Shown here piece by piece: positions 1-7,997 of a stretch of DNA of 64,000 nucleotides (the first letter of the stretch is position 1; each line of letters begins with the position of its first letter). A program made the translations under genes and the position numbers. Below the pieces are notes generated by a model that was not told the DNA's origin, did not search any database, and was given only the letters and a program-made list of their open reading frames with translations. Source of the DNA: Achromobacter marplatensis. Lineage in GTDB: Bacteria > Pseudomonadota > Gammaproteobacteria > Burkholderiales > Burkholderiaceae_B. The stretch lies in the NCBI RefSeq assembly GCF_002209535.1, contig NZ_NJIG01000001.1, positions 772,023 to 836,022 on the forward strand, given 5' to 3'.

Positions 1-359
1 TGGCCGTCGTGGCCGCAGGCGTGCATGATGCCGGTGTGGCGCGACTTGTGGGCGACGTCGTTGGCTTCGTGAATCGGCAAGGCGTCCATATCCGCACGCA
101 GGCCCACGTTGCGGCCAGGGCCCGCGCGCCGACCGGCAAGCACGCCGACCACGCCGGTCTTGCCGATGCCCGTCTCGACGCGGTCAAAGCCGAACGCGCG
201 CAGCTTCTCGGCGATGAAGGCCGACGTGGCGTGTTCTTCATAGCGCAGCTCGGGCGCGGCGTGGAATTGGCGGCGCCACACGCTCGCCTCGGCGGCGACC
301 TGCTCCAGCACGCCGGCGTCGCCGACGATCCCTTCCAACGTTCCTGCCACTTCGGCCAT
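1..359 (-). CDS. M20-family amidohydrolase (hippurate hydrolase-like), 5' part only
   Basis: The first 119 codons of a minus-strand gene that runs off the left edge. The translation has the M20D opening: a conserved LRADMDALPI-type segment near residue 88 and the metal-binding motif HACGHD at residues 113-118, whose Cys and His residues bind the two metals in this family. Known relatives are about 390-400 aa and hydrolyse N-acyl amino acids or hippurate-like amides in the cytoplasm; the real substrate cannot be told. The start ATG (357-359) is the only one that keeps the family N-terminus. The gene is divergent from a peptide-type ABC operon starting at 551, so the two may share the 191-bp promoter region and act on the same imported amide. 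That region holds a small hairpin (arms CGCGGC and GCCGCG at 375-390) in the leader of this gene. Confidence 0.85.
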   Translation of the reverse strand, partial: MAEVAGTLEGIVGDAGVLEQVAAEASVWRRQFHAAPELRYEEHATSAFIAEKLRAFGFDRVETGIGKTGVVGVLAGRRAGPGRNVGLRADMDALPIHEANDVAHKSRHTGIMHACGHDG

Positions 360-550
360 GCTGAATCCTTTATCCGCGGCGCACGCCGCGTCACGGCGCG
401 GCCGGCCAAAAAACAAGACGCGGATTATGGCAAGAAAGCCCCGCGCGCCAGAGGATCGATTCGCCATATCCACATAGCCAATGCAGCTAAAGCCCGCGCG
501 CTTGCTCCTGTAGCATCGCTCGTCCTGAAAAACCTCAACTGGTCGGTCTC

Positions 551-2080
551 ATGCTCCCGTTTGACAAGTCGGTAGTTCGTTGCGCGTTCGCGGCGGCAAT
601 CCTCCTCGGTCACCCCGCTTATGCAGGCCCCCAAGACAACACGGCGGTGGTCGCGTTGACGGAAGAGATGCCCAGCTTCGACGCCTATCTGAGCACGGCC
701 CGCGAAGGCATCGTGGCCTCGCGCCAGCTGTACGACACGCTGATCGAACGCAATCTGGCCACCGGGCAGTACGAGCCCTCGCTGGCCACCGCCTGGCGCC
801 GCCTCGACGACAAGACCTGGGAGTTCGATCTGCGCCCCGGCGTGACGTTCCACAACGGCGACCCCTTCACCGCCGACGACGTGGTCTTTACGCTCCAGTA
901 CTACGCGCGCCCCGAATCCGGCGCCCGCTCGGCCAACTGGCTGGACTGGATCGCGTCGGTTGAAAAGGTCGGCGACCATCAGGTTCGCATCATTTCCAAG
1001 GCGCCCTTCCCGGCCGCACTGGAGTTTGTATCGGGTTCGCTGGCGATCTTCCCCAAGGCCTACTTCGAAAAGGTCGGGCAGCAGGCCTTCGGCAAGCAGC
1101 CGGTGGGCACGGGCCCCTTCAAGCTGGGCGCCACGCGCGGCAACGAGTACGTGCTGGAGAAAAACAAGTCCTACTTCGGCGGTGCCAAAGGCGCGGCCAA
1201 GCTGGACCGCATCACCGTGCGCATCATTCCCGACGAGGCGACCCGCATTGCCGAGGTCATCGGCGGCAGCGTGGACTGGACTTGGAACCTGTCCGCGGAC
1301 CAGATCCCGCAACTGCAGGCCGTGCCGACCCTGCAGGCGCAATTCGGCTCCACGCTGACCATCGCGACCATCTTGCTGGATGCGCGCGGTCGCGCCAGCG
1401 GCGAGAACAGTCCGCTTAAGGACGTCCGCGTGCGCCAGGCCATCAACCACGCCATCGACAGGAAAAAGATCGTCGACACGCTGCTGGGCGGCGAAGGCAA
1501 GCAACTGGCCACGCTGTGCCACCCGCTGCAGTTCGGCTGCGACGAGGCCGCGGCCCCCGTCTATGACTACAACCCTGCGAAGGCGCGCGAGCTGCTGGCC
1601 CAGGCCGGCTACCCCAAGGGCTTCAAGGTCAGCCTGTCGTCCTTCCGCGACCGCCCGCGCGCCGAAGCCGTCAAGGCATATCTGGCAGCGGTCGGCATCG
1701 ACGCCAACCTGGAAATGCTGCAGTCCCGCGCCAGTTTCAGCAAATGGCGCGAAGGCAAGCTCGACCTTTGGTATGGCGATTGGGGCTCGTCGTCGATGTT
1801 CGACACCTCGGCATCGCTTTCCGCGTTCTTCAACTTCAGCCCGCAGGACGGTTTTCACGACGCCGAACTGCGCGACATCCTGCAGCGCGCCGACAACGCC
1901 ATCGACGAAGCCACGCGCCGCACGGAATATTCCCGCGCCATCAAGCTGGCCGCCGAACGCGCCTATTTCGTGCCCATGCACACCATCGTAGTGGGCTACG
2001 CTACCGACAAACGCCTGGCTTATCAGCCGTCGCCGGACGGAATCCCGCGCTTTTATCAGCTGGGCTGGTCGGCCAAGTAA
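551..2080 (+). CDS. ABC transporter substrate-binding protein, family 5 (peptide/nickel type)
   Basis: A 509-aa periplasmic binding protein. It has a Sec signal peptide (basic start, hydrophobic stretch, cleavage near PAYA/G, residues 20-25) followed by the SBP_bac_5 fold, including the typical ...RPGVTFHNGDPFTADDV segment around residues 95-112 and a late ...RQAINHAIDRKKI helix. It captures a ligand for the permeases and ATPases encoded directly downstream. A Cys pair in CHPLQFGC (about residues 323-330) is also present in the second system in this window and could form a disulfide. The ribosome site is weak, but the start is fixed by the signal peptide. The divergent M20 amidohydrolase suggests an amide or short peptide ligand; that is inference. 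Confidence 0.92.
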   Translation: MLPFDKSVVRCAFAAAILLGHPAYAGPQDNTAVVALTEEMPSFDAYLSTAREGIVASRQLYDTLIERNLATGQYEPSLATAWRRLDDKTWEFDLRPGVTFHNGDPFTADDVVFTLQYYARPESGARSANWLDWIASVEKVGDHQVRIISKAPFPAALEFVSGSLAIFPKAYFEKVGQQAFGKQPVGTGPFKLGATRGNEYVLEKNKSYFGGAKGAAKLDRITVRIIPDEATRIAEVIGGSVDWTWNLSADQIPQLQAVPTLQAQFGSTLTIATILLDARGRASGENSPLKDVRVRQAINHAIDRKKIVDTLLGGEGKQLATLCHPLQFGCDEAAAPVYDYNPAKARELLAQAGYPKGFKVSLSSFRDRPRAEAVKAYLAAVGIDANLEMLQSRASFSKWREGKLDLWYGDWGSSSMFDTSASLSAFFNFSPQDGFHDAELRDILQRADNAIDEATRRTEYSRAIKLAAERAYFVPMHTIVVGYATDKRLAYQPSPDGIPRFYQLGWSAK

Positions 2081-2086
2081 CCCGCC

Positions 2087-3010
2087 ATGCTTTCTTTGCT
2101 GTTGCGGCGTGCCGGCCTGGCGGTGATGGTCGCGCTTACCGTCTCCCTGCTGTGCTTCGTCTTGTCCAACGTGGCTGTCGACCCTGCCCTGGCGCTGGCG
2201 GGCGACAGCCCTACGGAAGCGGACCTGCAGGCCCTGCGGGTACGTTATGCGCTGGACCGCCCCTTGCCCGAGCGCTATGCGGCCTACCTGGGGCGCCTCG
2301 TGGCGGGCGACCTGGGTACCTCGCAGTTGACGGGCGAACCCGTCTCCCGCATGCTGGCCGACCGGGTCGGGGTGACCGCCTTGCTGGCGTTGACGGCGAT
2401 CCTGCTGGCGCTGGCGGTGGCGGTGCCCGCCGGTGTGATGGCGGCGGCCCATCGCGGCGGCTGGACCGACCGGGTCGTGTCCTTCGTCACCGCCGTGGTG
2501 CAAGCCATGCCCAGCTTCTGGGCCGCCCTGCTGCTGATCATCTTCTTCGGCGTCAAGCTGCGCTGGCTGCCGATATCCGGCAGCGGCACGTTGGCGCACT
2601 ACGTCATGCCCACCATCGCCCTCAGCCTGTACGCGCTGCCTGCGCTGACCCGCCTGACCCGCAGCGGCATGGTGCAGGCGCTGGAATCCGATTACATCCG
2701 CACGGCGCGCGCCATGGGGTTGCCGGGGCGCGTCATCCTGTTCAAGAGCGCCCTGCGCAACGCGCTGCTGCCGGTGGTGTCGCTGGGCGCCGTGCAGTTC
2801 GGCTTCATGCTGGGCGGGTCCATCGTCATCGAATCCATCTTCGCCATCCATGGCATCGGGTATCTGGCCTGGCAATCCATGATCCGCGCCGACATGCCGG
2901 TCATCCAGGCGGTCGTCCTGATGATCTCCCTGACCTACATCGTGTTGACCTTCCTGTCCGACGTGCTGAACACCCTTCTGGATCCCCGCCTGAAGCGAGC
3001 GGCCTCGTGA
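2087..3010 (+). CDS. ABC transporter permease, DppB/OppB type
   Basis: A 307-aa inner-membrane permease with about six transmembrane segments. The C-terminal half carries the EAA-type loop (...DYIRTARAMGLPGR..., near residues 203-217) that docks on the ATPase. The N-terminus begins with the short hydrophobic LLRRAGLAVMVALTVSLLCFVL segment usual for DppB proteins. It lies 6 bp after the binding-protein gene and overlaps the next permease by one base (TGATG), so the operon is translationally coupled. Length and motif order are normal for the family. Confidence 0.93.
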   Translation: MLSLLLRRAGLAVMVALTVSLLCFVLSNVAVDPALALAGDSPTEADLQALRVRYALDRPLPERYAAYLGRLVAGDLGTSQLTGEPVSRMLADRVGVTALLALTAILLALAVAVPAGVMAAAHRGGWTDRVVSFVTAVVQAMPSFWAALLLIIFFGVKLRWLPISGSGTLAHYVMPTIALSLYALPALTRLTRSGMVQALESDYIRTARAMGLPGRVILFKSALRNALLPVVSLGAVQFGFMLGGSIVIESIFAIHGIGYLAWQSMIRADMPVIQAVVLMISLTYIVLTFLSDVLNTLLDPRLKRAAS

Positions 3011-3825
3011 TGCCGCGCCGTCTGGGGTTCTACTGCGGCATCGCCATCATCGCCGCGCTGGCGTTCATCGCCCTGTTCGGACCGTCCCTGCTGACGAACG
3101 ACCCGTTCACCCAGTCACTGGGCCAGCGCCTGGCGCAGCCGTTCTGGCACGACAAGACACTGCCTGCGCACTGGCTGGGCACGGACCAATTGGGCCGGGA
3201 TTATCTGGCGCGGCTCGTCTACGGCGCACGTATTTCGCTGGCCATCGGTTTTGCAGTGGTGATCGTCTCGGGTTTCATCGGCATCACATTGGGCCTCATC
3301 GCCGGCTACGCCGGCGGCGTGGCCGATGCGGTCATCAGCTTCATCATCAATACGCGGATCAGCATGCCCATCGTGCTGGCGGCGCTGGCGATCGTATCCG
3401 TTACCGGCAATTCGCTGACGACGGTGGTGCTGGTGCTGGGCCTGCTCCTGTGGGACCACTTCGCGGTGGTGGCGCGCAGTGCGGCCATGCAACTGCGCAA
3501 CGCCGACTATGTCACCGCCGCGCGCGCAATGGGCTGTTCGCACCTGCATATCCTCGTGCGCGAGATCCTGCCCAACATCCGCGGCCCGCTGCTGGTGATC
3601 GCCACCGTGGAAATGGCGCATGCCATCCTGGTCGAAGCCGCGCTGTCTTTCCTGGGCCTGGGCGTGCCGGCCCCCTATCCGTCCTGGGGCCTGATGCTGT
3701 CCGAAGCCAAATCCTTCATGTTCTTCAGCCCGTGGCTGATCGCGTTGCCCGGCGCCGCGCTGCTCTTGCTGGTGCTGGGCATCAACCTGACGGGCGACGG
3801 CCTGCGCACCCGCCGGGAGGCATGA
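3010..3825 (+). CDS. ABC transporter permease, DppC/OppC type
   Basis: A 271-aa permease that pairs with the DppB-type subunit just upstream. It has an N-terminal membrane segment, a periplasmic stretch ending in HWLGTDQLGRDYLARL (the hallmark of DppC proteins), then the five-helix permease domain with the ATPase-docking loop ...DYVTAARAMGCSHLHIL.... The ATG at 3010 overlaps the previous stop by one base. The open frame extends far upstream, but that part is out-of-frame shadow of the binding protein and permease. Confidence 0.93.
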   Translation: MPRRLGFYCGIAIIAALAFIALFGPSLLTNDPFTQSLGQRLAQPFWHDKTLPAHWLGTDQLGRDYLARLVYGARISLAIGFAVVIVSGFIGITLGLIAGYAGGVADAVISFIINTRISMPIVLAALAIVSVTGNSLTTVVLVLGLLLWDHFAVVARSAAMQLRNADYVTAARAMGCSHLHILVREILPNIRGPLLVIATVEMAHAILVEAALSFLGLGVPAPYPSWGLMLSEAKSFMFFSPWLIALPGAALLLLVLGINLTGDGLRTRREA

Positions 3826-4820
3826 TGCAGCGGTCCCCGACTCCTGCCGCCCCGGTGCTCGACGTGCGCAACCTGCACATCACCTTGCCGACCCGCGCGG
3901 GCACCCTGCAAGCCGTGCGCGGGATCGATCTGCGCATCGAGCGGGGGGCCACCCTGGGCCTGGTCGGCGAAAGCGGCTGCGGCAAATCGCTGACGGCGTT
4001 GAGCCTGCTGCGCCTGCTGCCGCGCGGCGCGCGCGTGCAGGCCGACCGCCTGGCATTCGACGGCGAAGACCTGCTGGCGGCCCCGGACCGGCGGATGAAT
4101 GCGCTGCGCGGCGACCGCATCGCCATGGTGTTCCAGGAACCCATGACGGCGCTCAACCCCACGTTCACCATCGGCCAGCAGTTGATGACCGTCTACCGCA
4201 GCCACCGCCATGACGGCGGCGCCCGCGAACGCGCGCTGCATTTGCTGGACCGCGTCGGCATTTCGCAGCCCCAGGCCCGCCTGGGCCAGTATCCGCACGA
4301 GCTGTCCGGCGGCATGCGCCAGCGCGTCCTGATCGCGATGGCCTTGATGTGCGGCCCCGAGCTGATCGTGGCCGACGAGCCCACCACGGCGCTGGACGTC
4401 ACGATCCAGAAGCAGATCCTGGAGCTGCTGAAGACGCTGCAACGCGAAATGGGGCTGGCCGTGCTGCTGATCACGCATGACCTGGGCGTGGTGTCCCACT
4501 ACACCGACCACGTGTCCGTGATGTATGCCGGCCAGATCGTCGAATCGGGCGCCACGTCGCAGGTGCTGGCGGCCCCCGGCCATCCGTACACCCAAGGCCT
4601 GCTGGACAGCATCCCGCAAGTTGCCCAGCGCTCTGGCGCGCAGCGCCTGCCCATCATTCCCGGCGTGGTGCCCGCGCTGACGCAGGCGCCAGAAGCCTGC
4701 GTCTTCGCACCCCGGTGCCGCCATGCCGCCGAGGTCTGCGCCGGACCGCCGCCCGCCCTGACGGCTTACCAAGACCAGCGCCTGCGGCGCTGCCACGCGC
4801 CATTCGAGGCCCGCCCATGA
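3822..4820 (+). CDS. ABC transporter ATPase, DppD/OppD type
   Basis: A 332-aa nucleotide-binding subunit. It has Walker A GESGCGKS near residue 47, Q-loop VFQEPMTALNP, signature LSGGMRQR, Walker B LIVADEPTTALD and the H-loop LITHDLG. The C-terminal oligopeptide-type extension holds the Cys motif C-x5-RC-x6-C (CVFAPRCRHAAEVC) that in this subfamily can bind an Fe-S cluster. The start at 3822 forms an ATGA overlap with the permease; a second ATG lies three bases later. It acts as a heterodimer with the next gene product. Confidence 0.93.
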   Translation: MMQRSPTPAAPVLDVRNLHITLPTRAGTLQAVRGIDLRIERGATLGLVGESGCGKSLTALSLLRLLPRGARVQADRLAFDGEDLLAAPDRRMNALRGDRIAMVFQEPMTALNPTFTIGQQLMTVYRSHRHDGGARERALHLLDRVGISQPQARLGQYPHELSGGMRQRVLIAMALMCGPELIVADEPTTALDVTIQKQILELLKTLQREMGLAVLLITHDLGVVSHYTDHVSVMYAGQIVESGATSQVLAAPGHPYTQGLLDSIPQVAQRSGAQRLPIIPGVVPALTQAPEACVFAPRCRHAAEVCAGPPPALTAYQDQRLRRCHAPFEARP

Positions 4821-5665
4821 GCGTTCCCGCTGTCGTCCGCCTGGTGCAGGCCGACGCCCTCACCCGCCGCTATACCCACCGCGCGGCATTCTGGCGCCCG
4901 CCGACCATGCACACCGCGCTGGACGCCGTGTCGCTGCATGTCGACGCGGGCGAAGCCGTAGGCATCGTGGGCGAATCGGGCTCCGGAAAAAGCACGCTGG
5001 CCAGGTTGTTGCTGGGCTTGGACACGCCCAGCGCGGGCTCGGTGCTGTTGGCCGGCCATCCTGTCACCGGCTTGCCCCGCAAACGCATCGCCCGGATCGT
5101 GCAGCCGGTGTTCCAGGACCCATACGGGTCGCTGAACCCCAGCTACACCGTCGAACGCCTGCTGGCGCTGCCGCTGCGATTGCGTGCCGGTCGGGGCGAC
5201 ACCGTGGATATCGCGGCCGAAACCACCCGTTTGCTGGACCAGGTGGGCCTGCCCGCCCGCACGCGCGGCGCTTATCCGCACGCGCTGTCCGGCGGCCAGC
5301 GTCAACGCGTGGCCATCGCCCGCGCACTGGCGGTGCAGCCACAACTGCTGATCTGCGACGAACCCACCTCCGCGCTGGACGTGTCCGTGCAGGCGCAGAT
5401 CCTGAACCTGCTGCAGGAATTGCGCCAGGAACTGGGCCTGGCCTTGCTGTTGATCAGCCACAACCTGGGCGTCGTCGGCCATATGGTCGACCGGCTGTAC
5501 GTGCTGCAGCAGGGCCAGGTCGTGGAAGCCGGCAACACGGCCCAAGTGTTCGACGCGCCCCAGCACCCTTATACACAGCGCCTGTTCGCGTCGGTGCTGG
5601 AAGTGCGCGGGCGGCAGCCGTCTTGCGGCGCGTCGCCGGTCAACGCGCTTTCGCTGTCCGCTTGA
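4817..5665 (+). CDS. ABC transporter ATPase, DppF/OppF type
   Basis: A 282-aa partner ATPase with Walker A GESGSGKS (about residue 53), Q-loop VFQDPYGSLNP, signature LSGGQRQR, Walker B LLICDEPTSALD and H-loop LISHNLG. It is slightly short at the C-terminus compared with DppF proteins of 300-330 aa and lacks the usual Cys-rich tail. The ATG at 4817 gives an ATGA overlap with the upstream ATPase. Its last 26 bp overlap the end of the TetR gene on the other strand, so there is no room for a separate terminator between them. Confidence 0.92.
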   Translation: MSVPAVVRLVQADALTRRYTHRAAFWRPPTMHTALDAVSLHVDAGEAVGIVGESGSGKSTLARLLLGLDTPSAGSVLLAGHPVTGLPRKRIARIVQPVFQDPYGSLNPSYTVERLLALPLRLRAGRGDTVDIAAETTRLLDQVGLPARTRGAYPHALSGGQRQRVAIARALAVQPQLLICDEPTSALDVSVQAQILNLLQELRQELGLALLLISHNLGVVGHMVDRLYVLQQGQVVEAGNTAQVFDAPQHPYTQRLFASVLEVRGRQPSCGASPVNALSLSA

Positions 5666-6308
5666 CCGCCGCTGCCCCGGCAACCGGCGCCCCCAACATA
5701 CGCAGGCAGTCGTCCGAAACACTGCGTGCGAAATCGGTGCAATCCTTCAGCTTGGCCGCGATGGCGTCGTCGGCCACGCCATGCACGCCGGAATAGATCA
5801 GCAAGGCGGTGATCCTGGGCTGCGGCAATGCCCACAACGCGGCGGTCTTGCCTCCTTCCAGAATCCCCAGCAACTGGTCAAGAATGGCGTTCTTGTCGCG
5901 GTTTTGGCGGTCGTGATGGTGGTGATTGCCATAAACGATGTCGTGCGTGCGGTAGGTATCCACGTAGGTCTGGATGCTGGCATGGATCCAGGCTTGCAGC
6001 TTGCCGACCCAATCGTCGCCCGCACAGGCGTTCACGGCCCCTTCCAGCACCTCCAGGTATTGGCGGGTGTACCGTTCGGCCAGCGCGGCCAACATGTCGG
6101 TCTTGGCGGCGAAGTAGTGATAGAACGTGCCTTTTGCAACGTTCGCCTCTTCCACGATGCTGCTGATAGTGGTGGCTTCCACGCCGTTGGCCAGGAACAG
6201 CTTTTCGGCGGCCGCCATCAATTCCTCAAGCCGCACCTCCGCGGGCTTGGTCCGGGGCGGACGCGGCTCGGAAACAGGCAGCGGGGCGTTGGCGCGGGTC
6301 GATCTCAT
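5640..6308 (-). CDS. TetR/AcrR-family transcriptional regulator
   Basis: A protein of about 222 aa. The N-terminal DNA-binding domain (residues about 22-70) has the TetR pattern: ...AAEKLFLANGVEATTISSIVEEANVAKG... with the closing TFYHYFAAKTDML. The remainder is an all-helical ligand-binding and dimerisation domain. It most likely represses a nearby transport or catabolic gene in response to a small molecule. An ATG at 6332 would add eight residues. The 6308 ATG is preferred because the only good promoter-like hexamers (6341-6367) would leave the upstream ATG with no leader. The gene ends convergently into the ABC operon with a 26-bp overlap. Confidence 0.88.
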   Translation of the reverse strand: MRSTRANAPLPVSEPRPPRTKPAEVRLEELMAAAEKLFLANGVEATTISSIVEEANVAKGTFYHYFAAKTDMLAALAERYTRQYLEVLEGAVNACAGDDWVGKLQAWIHASIQTYVDTYRTHDIVYGNHHHHDRQNRDKNAILDQLLGILEGGKTAALWALPQPRITALLIYSGVHGVADDAIAAKLKDCTDFARSVSDDCLRMLGAPVAGAAAVKRTAKAR

Positions 6309-6340
6309 TGAAGCATTCCAGGCGGCTGGCAAAGACGCCC

Positions 6341-6367
6341 AGTTTAAGGGAAACGGACGGGTGTCAA
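6341..6367 (-). promoter_or_regulatory. candidate promoter of the TetR gene
   Basis: On the minus strand a perfect TTGACA (complement of 6362-6367) is followed after 15 bases by TAAACT (complement of 6341-6346), a four-of-six match to the -10 consensus. The spacing is shorter than the usual 17. Transcription would begin near 6334, leaving a leader of about 26 nt before the ATG at 6308. Confidence 0.35.
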
Positions 6368-6375
6368 ACCACCCG
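6358..6375 (-). terminator. short hairpin after the second Crp/Fnr gene
   Basis: Arms CGGGTG (6358-6363) and CACCCG (6370-6375) with a 6-nt loop lie just after the stop codon of the upstream minus-strand regulator. A short T-run follows a few bases later. It could be a weak terminator. It overlaps the candidate -35 of the TetR gene, so it may instead be an operator. Confidence 0.3.
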
Positions 6376-6377
6376 GT

Positions 6378-7100
6378 CTACTTGGACGGCCCATTGATCC
6401 TGGCGTAGCTAAGCAGGTCGGCCGCATAGCATTCGCAGGCGGCCGATTCCAGGCCGCGCCGGTCCAGCACGGCGATGTCGCCGCGGTGATAGGCGATCAG
6501 CTTGCGCTGTTGCAGCGCCGACGCCGCCACGGTCACGCCCACCCGGCGCACGCCCAGCATGTGGGCCAGGTACTCATGGGTCAGGTGGAAATGGTCGGCG
6601 TGGGCGCGGTCCTGGGTCATCAACAGCCACCGCGCCAGACGGCCCTCGACCAGATGGGAATGCATGCAGGCCGCCGCCTGCGCCAGCTGCTGCAGGACAA
6701 CCACCGTGTAACCGTTGATCAACTGTCGCAGCGCCTGGCTGGCGCCCAGTTCCTGCCGGAAGCGCTCGGCCGGCATACGCAAGGCGACCCCGCCGCCCTG
6801 CACCACCGCACGTAGTTGCGAGGTATCCGTGCCCAACGGCACGTCGACGCTCCACATGCCTTCGTTGCCGATCAACCCCACCTCCAGCGACGGGCCGCGC
6901 GCCAAGGGCAGGATTAGCGAAATATAGCTGTGCGTCGGGAAATAGACGTCGCCCATGCGCCCGCCGGGTTGCAGCAAGCATTGGCCAAAGACTAGCTCGA
7001 CCGCTTCGAAGCGCCCGAGCAGCCGGTCCCGTTCGCGCCCGGGCAATGCGTCAAGCAAGCGATTGGGCACGTCTTCATGCACGGATTGGACAGAAGGCAC
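6378..7100 (-). CDS. Crp/Fnr-family transcriptional regulator (second of a tandem pair)
   Basis: A protein of about 240 aa with an N-terminal cyclic-nucleotide-binding-like beta-roll and a C-terminal Crp-type winged helix (LAHMLGVRRVGVT, about residues 175-190). The ligand-loop Arg of cAMP-binding proteins is kept (QLRAVVQ). There is no N-terminal Cys cluster, so it is not an Fe-S FNR. The longest frame starts at an ATG at 7175 inside the upstream gene. I prefer the GTG at 7100 because it lies 22 nt after that gene's stop, has GGAAA 8-9 nt before it, and gives an N-terminus that lines up with the paralogue (both reach ...LL(D/A)ALP after 13-16 residues). The recognition helix differs from the paralogue (RRVG against RREG). 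Confidence 0.85.
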   Translation of the reverse strand: MPSVQSVHEDVPNRLLDALPGRERDRLLGRFEAVELVFGQCLLQPGGRMGDVYFPTHSYISLILPLARGPSLEVGLIGNEGMWSVDVPLGTDTSQLRAVVQGGGVALRMPAERFRQELGASQALRQLINGYTVVVLQQLAQAAACMHSHLVEGRLARWLLMTQDRAHADHFHLTHEYLAHMLGVRRVGVTVAASALQQRKLIAYHRGDIAVLDRRGLESAACECYAADLLSYARINGPSK

Positions 7101-7122
7101 GATCAGTTTCCGGTTCGCCCGT

Positions 7123-7851
7123 TCAGGGGCGTACAGCCTCGGTGCGCCGGCTGAGCAGACGCGCGTATTCATCACGGACCACGGTGTAGCACTCGCACAC
7201 GCGCGCCTCGAGCCCGACGCGATCGGTTACCTGGATGTGGCCGCGCCGGTAGCGGATGAGCCCCGCCGTCTGCAAATGCCCGGCCGCCTCCGTCACCCCT
7301 TCGCGCCGCACGCCAAGCATGTTGGCGATCAGTTCCTGCGTCATCACGATCTCGTTGGACCGCAGCCGGTCCAGGCTCAGCAACAGCCAGCGGCAAAGCT
7401 GCTGGTCCAGCGAGTGGTGCCGGTTGCACACGGCCGTCTGCGCCATCTGCGTCAGCAGCGCCTGGGTGTATCGCAGCAACAGATGCTGCATGGCGCCGCC
7501 CCGGTCGAATTCGTCTTTCAGCGCCTGGCCCTTCAACTGGAAGGCCGAGCCGGCGCTTTGCACGATGGCGCGGCTGGGCGTGGTTTCTCCGCCCATGAAG
7601 AGCGAGACGCCGACGATGCCCTCGTTTCCCACTACGGCGATTTCGGTGGATGCGCCGTCTTCCATGACGCACAGGAGCGACACGATGCAGTCGACCGGAA
7701 AGCAGACGTGCCGCATGCGGCCGCCCGGTTCGTACAACGCTTTGCCCAGCGGCATCGGCACGCGTTCAAGCAGCGGAAACAGGCGGGCCTGCTCGTCCGG
7801 GGGCAATGCCGCCAGCAGGTGGTTCTGGGTGGGATCGTGTGAGTCAGGCAT
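7123..7851 (-). CDS. Crp/Fnr-family transcriptional regulator (first of a tandem pair)
   Basis: A 242-aa regulator with a beta-roll sensor domain (residues about 15-130, including NEGIVGVSLFMGG and SRAIVQ, the loop that holds the phosphate-binding Arg in Crp) and a Crp-type helix-turn-helix (LIANMLGVRREGVTEA). No FNR-type N-terminal cysteines are present. Three Cys lie in the beta-roll segment HVCFPVDCIVSLLC. An upstream ATG at 7875 is possible, but the ATG at 7851 is preceded by CAGGGAGCC at ideal spacing. It is co-transcribed with the second Crp gene and lies downstream of pgi on the same strand. A dyad at 7961-7974, about 117 nt upstream of its start, resembles the site between pgi and the glucan synthase, suggesting autocontrol. 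Confidence 0.9.
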   Translation of the reverse strand: MPDSHDPTQNHLLAALPPDEQARLFPLLERVPMPLGKALYEPGGRMRHVCFPVDCIVSLLCVMEDGASTEIAVVGNEGIVGVSLFMGGETTPSRAIVQSAGSAFQLKGQALKDEFDRGGAMQHLLLRYTQALLTQMAQTAVCNRHHSLDQQLCRWLLLSLDRLRSNEIVMTQELIANMLGVRREGVTEAAGHLQTAGLIRYRRGHIQVTDRVGLEARVCECYTVVRDEYARLLSRRTEAVRP

Positions 7852-7960
7852 GGCGGCTCCCTGCAACAAGCCCAATGCAGGCCCGCGAGTCGGGCGGGCG
7901 CAATCCGAAGGCGCTCCGACAAGCCTTACCCGCTCGGCGAGGGTAATCGGCAGGCGCTTG

Positions 7961-7978
7961 GTGCGCTACCGAACAGAG
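7961..7978 (+). promoter_or_regulatory. candidate Crp/Fnr-type operator upstream of the Crp pair
   Basis: GTGCG-CTAC-CGAAC (7961-7974) followed by AGAG has the 5-N4-5 geometry of FNR sites with one mismatch in the right arm. It matches the perfect site at 9763-9780 in 15 of 18 positions. Its centre lies about 117 nt upstream of the Crp start; the other site lies about 115 nt upstream of pgi. The GTGCGCTACC part also forms one arm of a hairpin (see the next entry). Confidence 0.5.
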
Positions 7979-7997
7979 TGCCTCCAGGGTAGCGCAC
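7961..7997 (-). terminator. 10-bp inverted repeat immediately after pgi
   Basis: GTGCGCTACC (7961-7970) and GGTAGCGCAC (7988-7997) are perfect complements with a 17-nt loop, and the right arm abuts the pgi stop codon. In RNA this would be a stable stem that could end pgi transcription, although no T-run follows. The same 10-mer occurs again at 9767-9776 upstream of pgi, which favours a protein-binding role as well. Confidence 0.4.

Noticed and set aside
425..2875. 816-codon open frame on the minus strand across the first ABC genes
   Set aside because: It mirrors the binding protein and permease in another frame, has Gln/Arg/His-rich antisense composition, and shows no known domain. GC-rich codon bias keeps such frames open.
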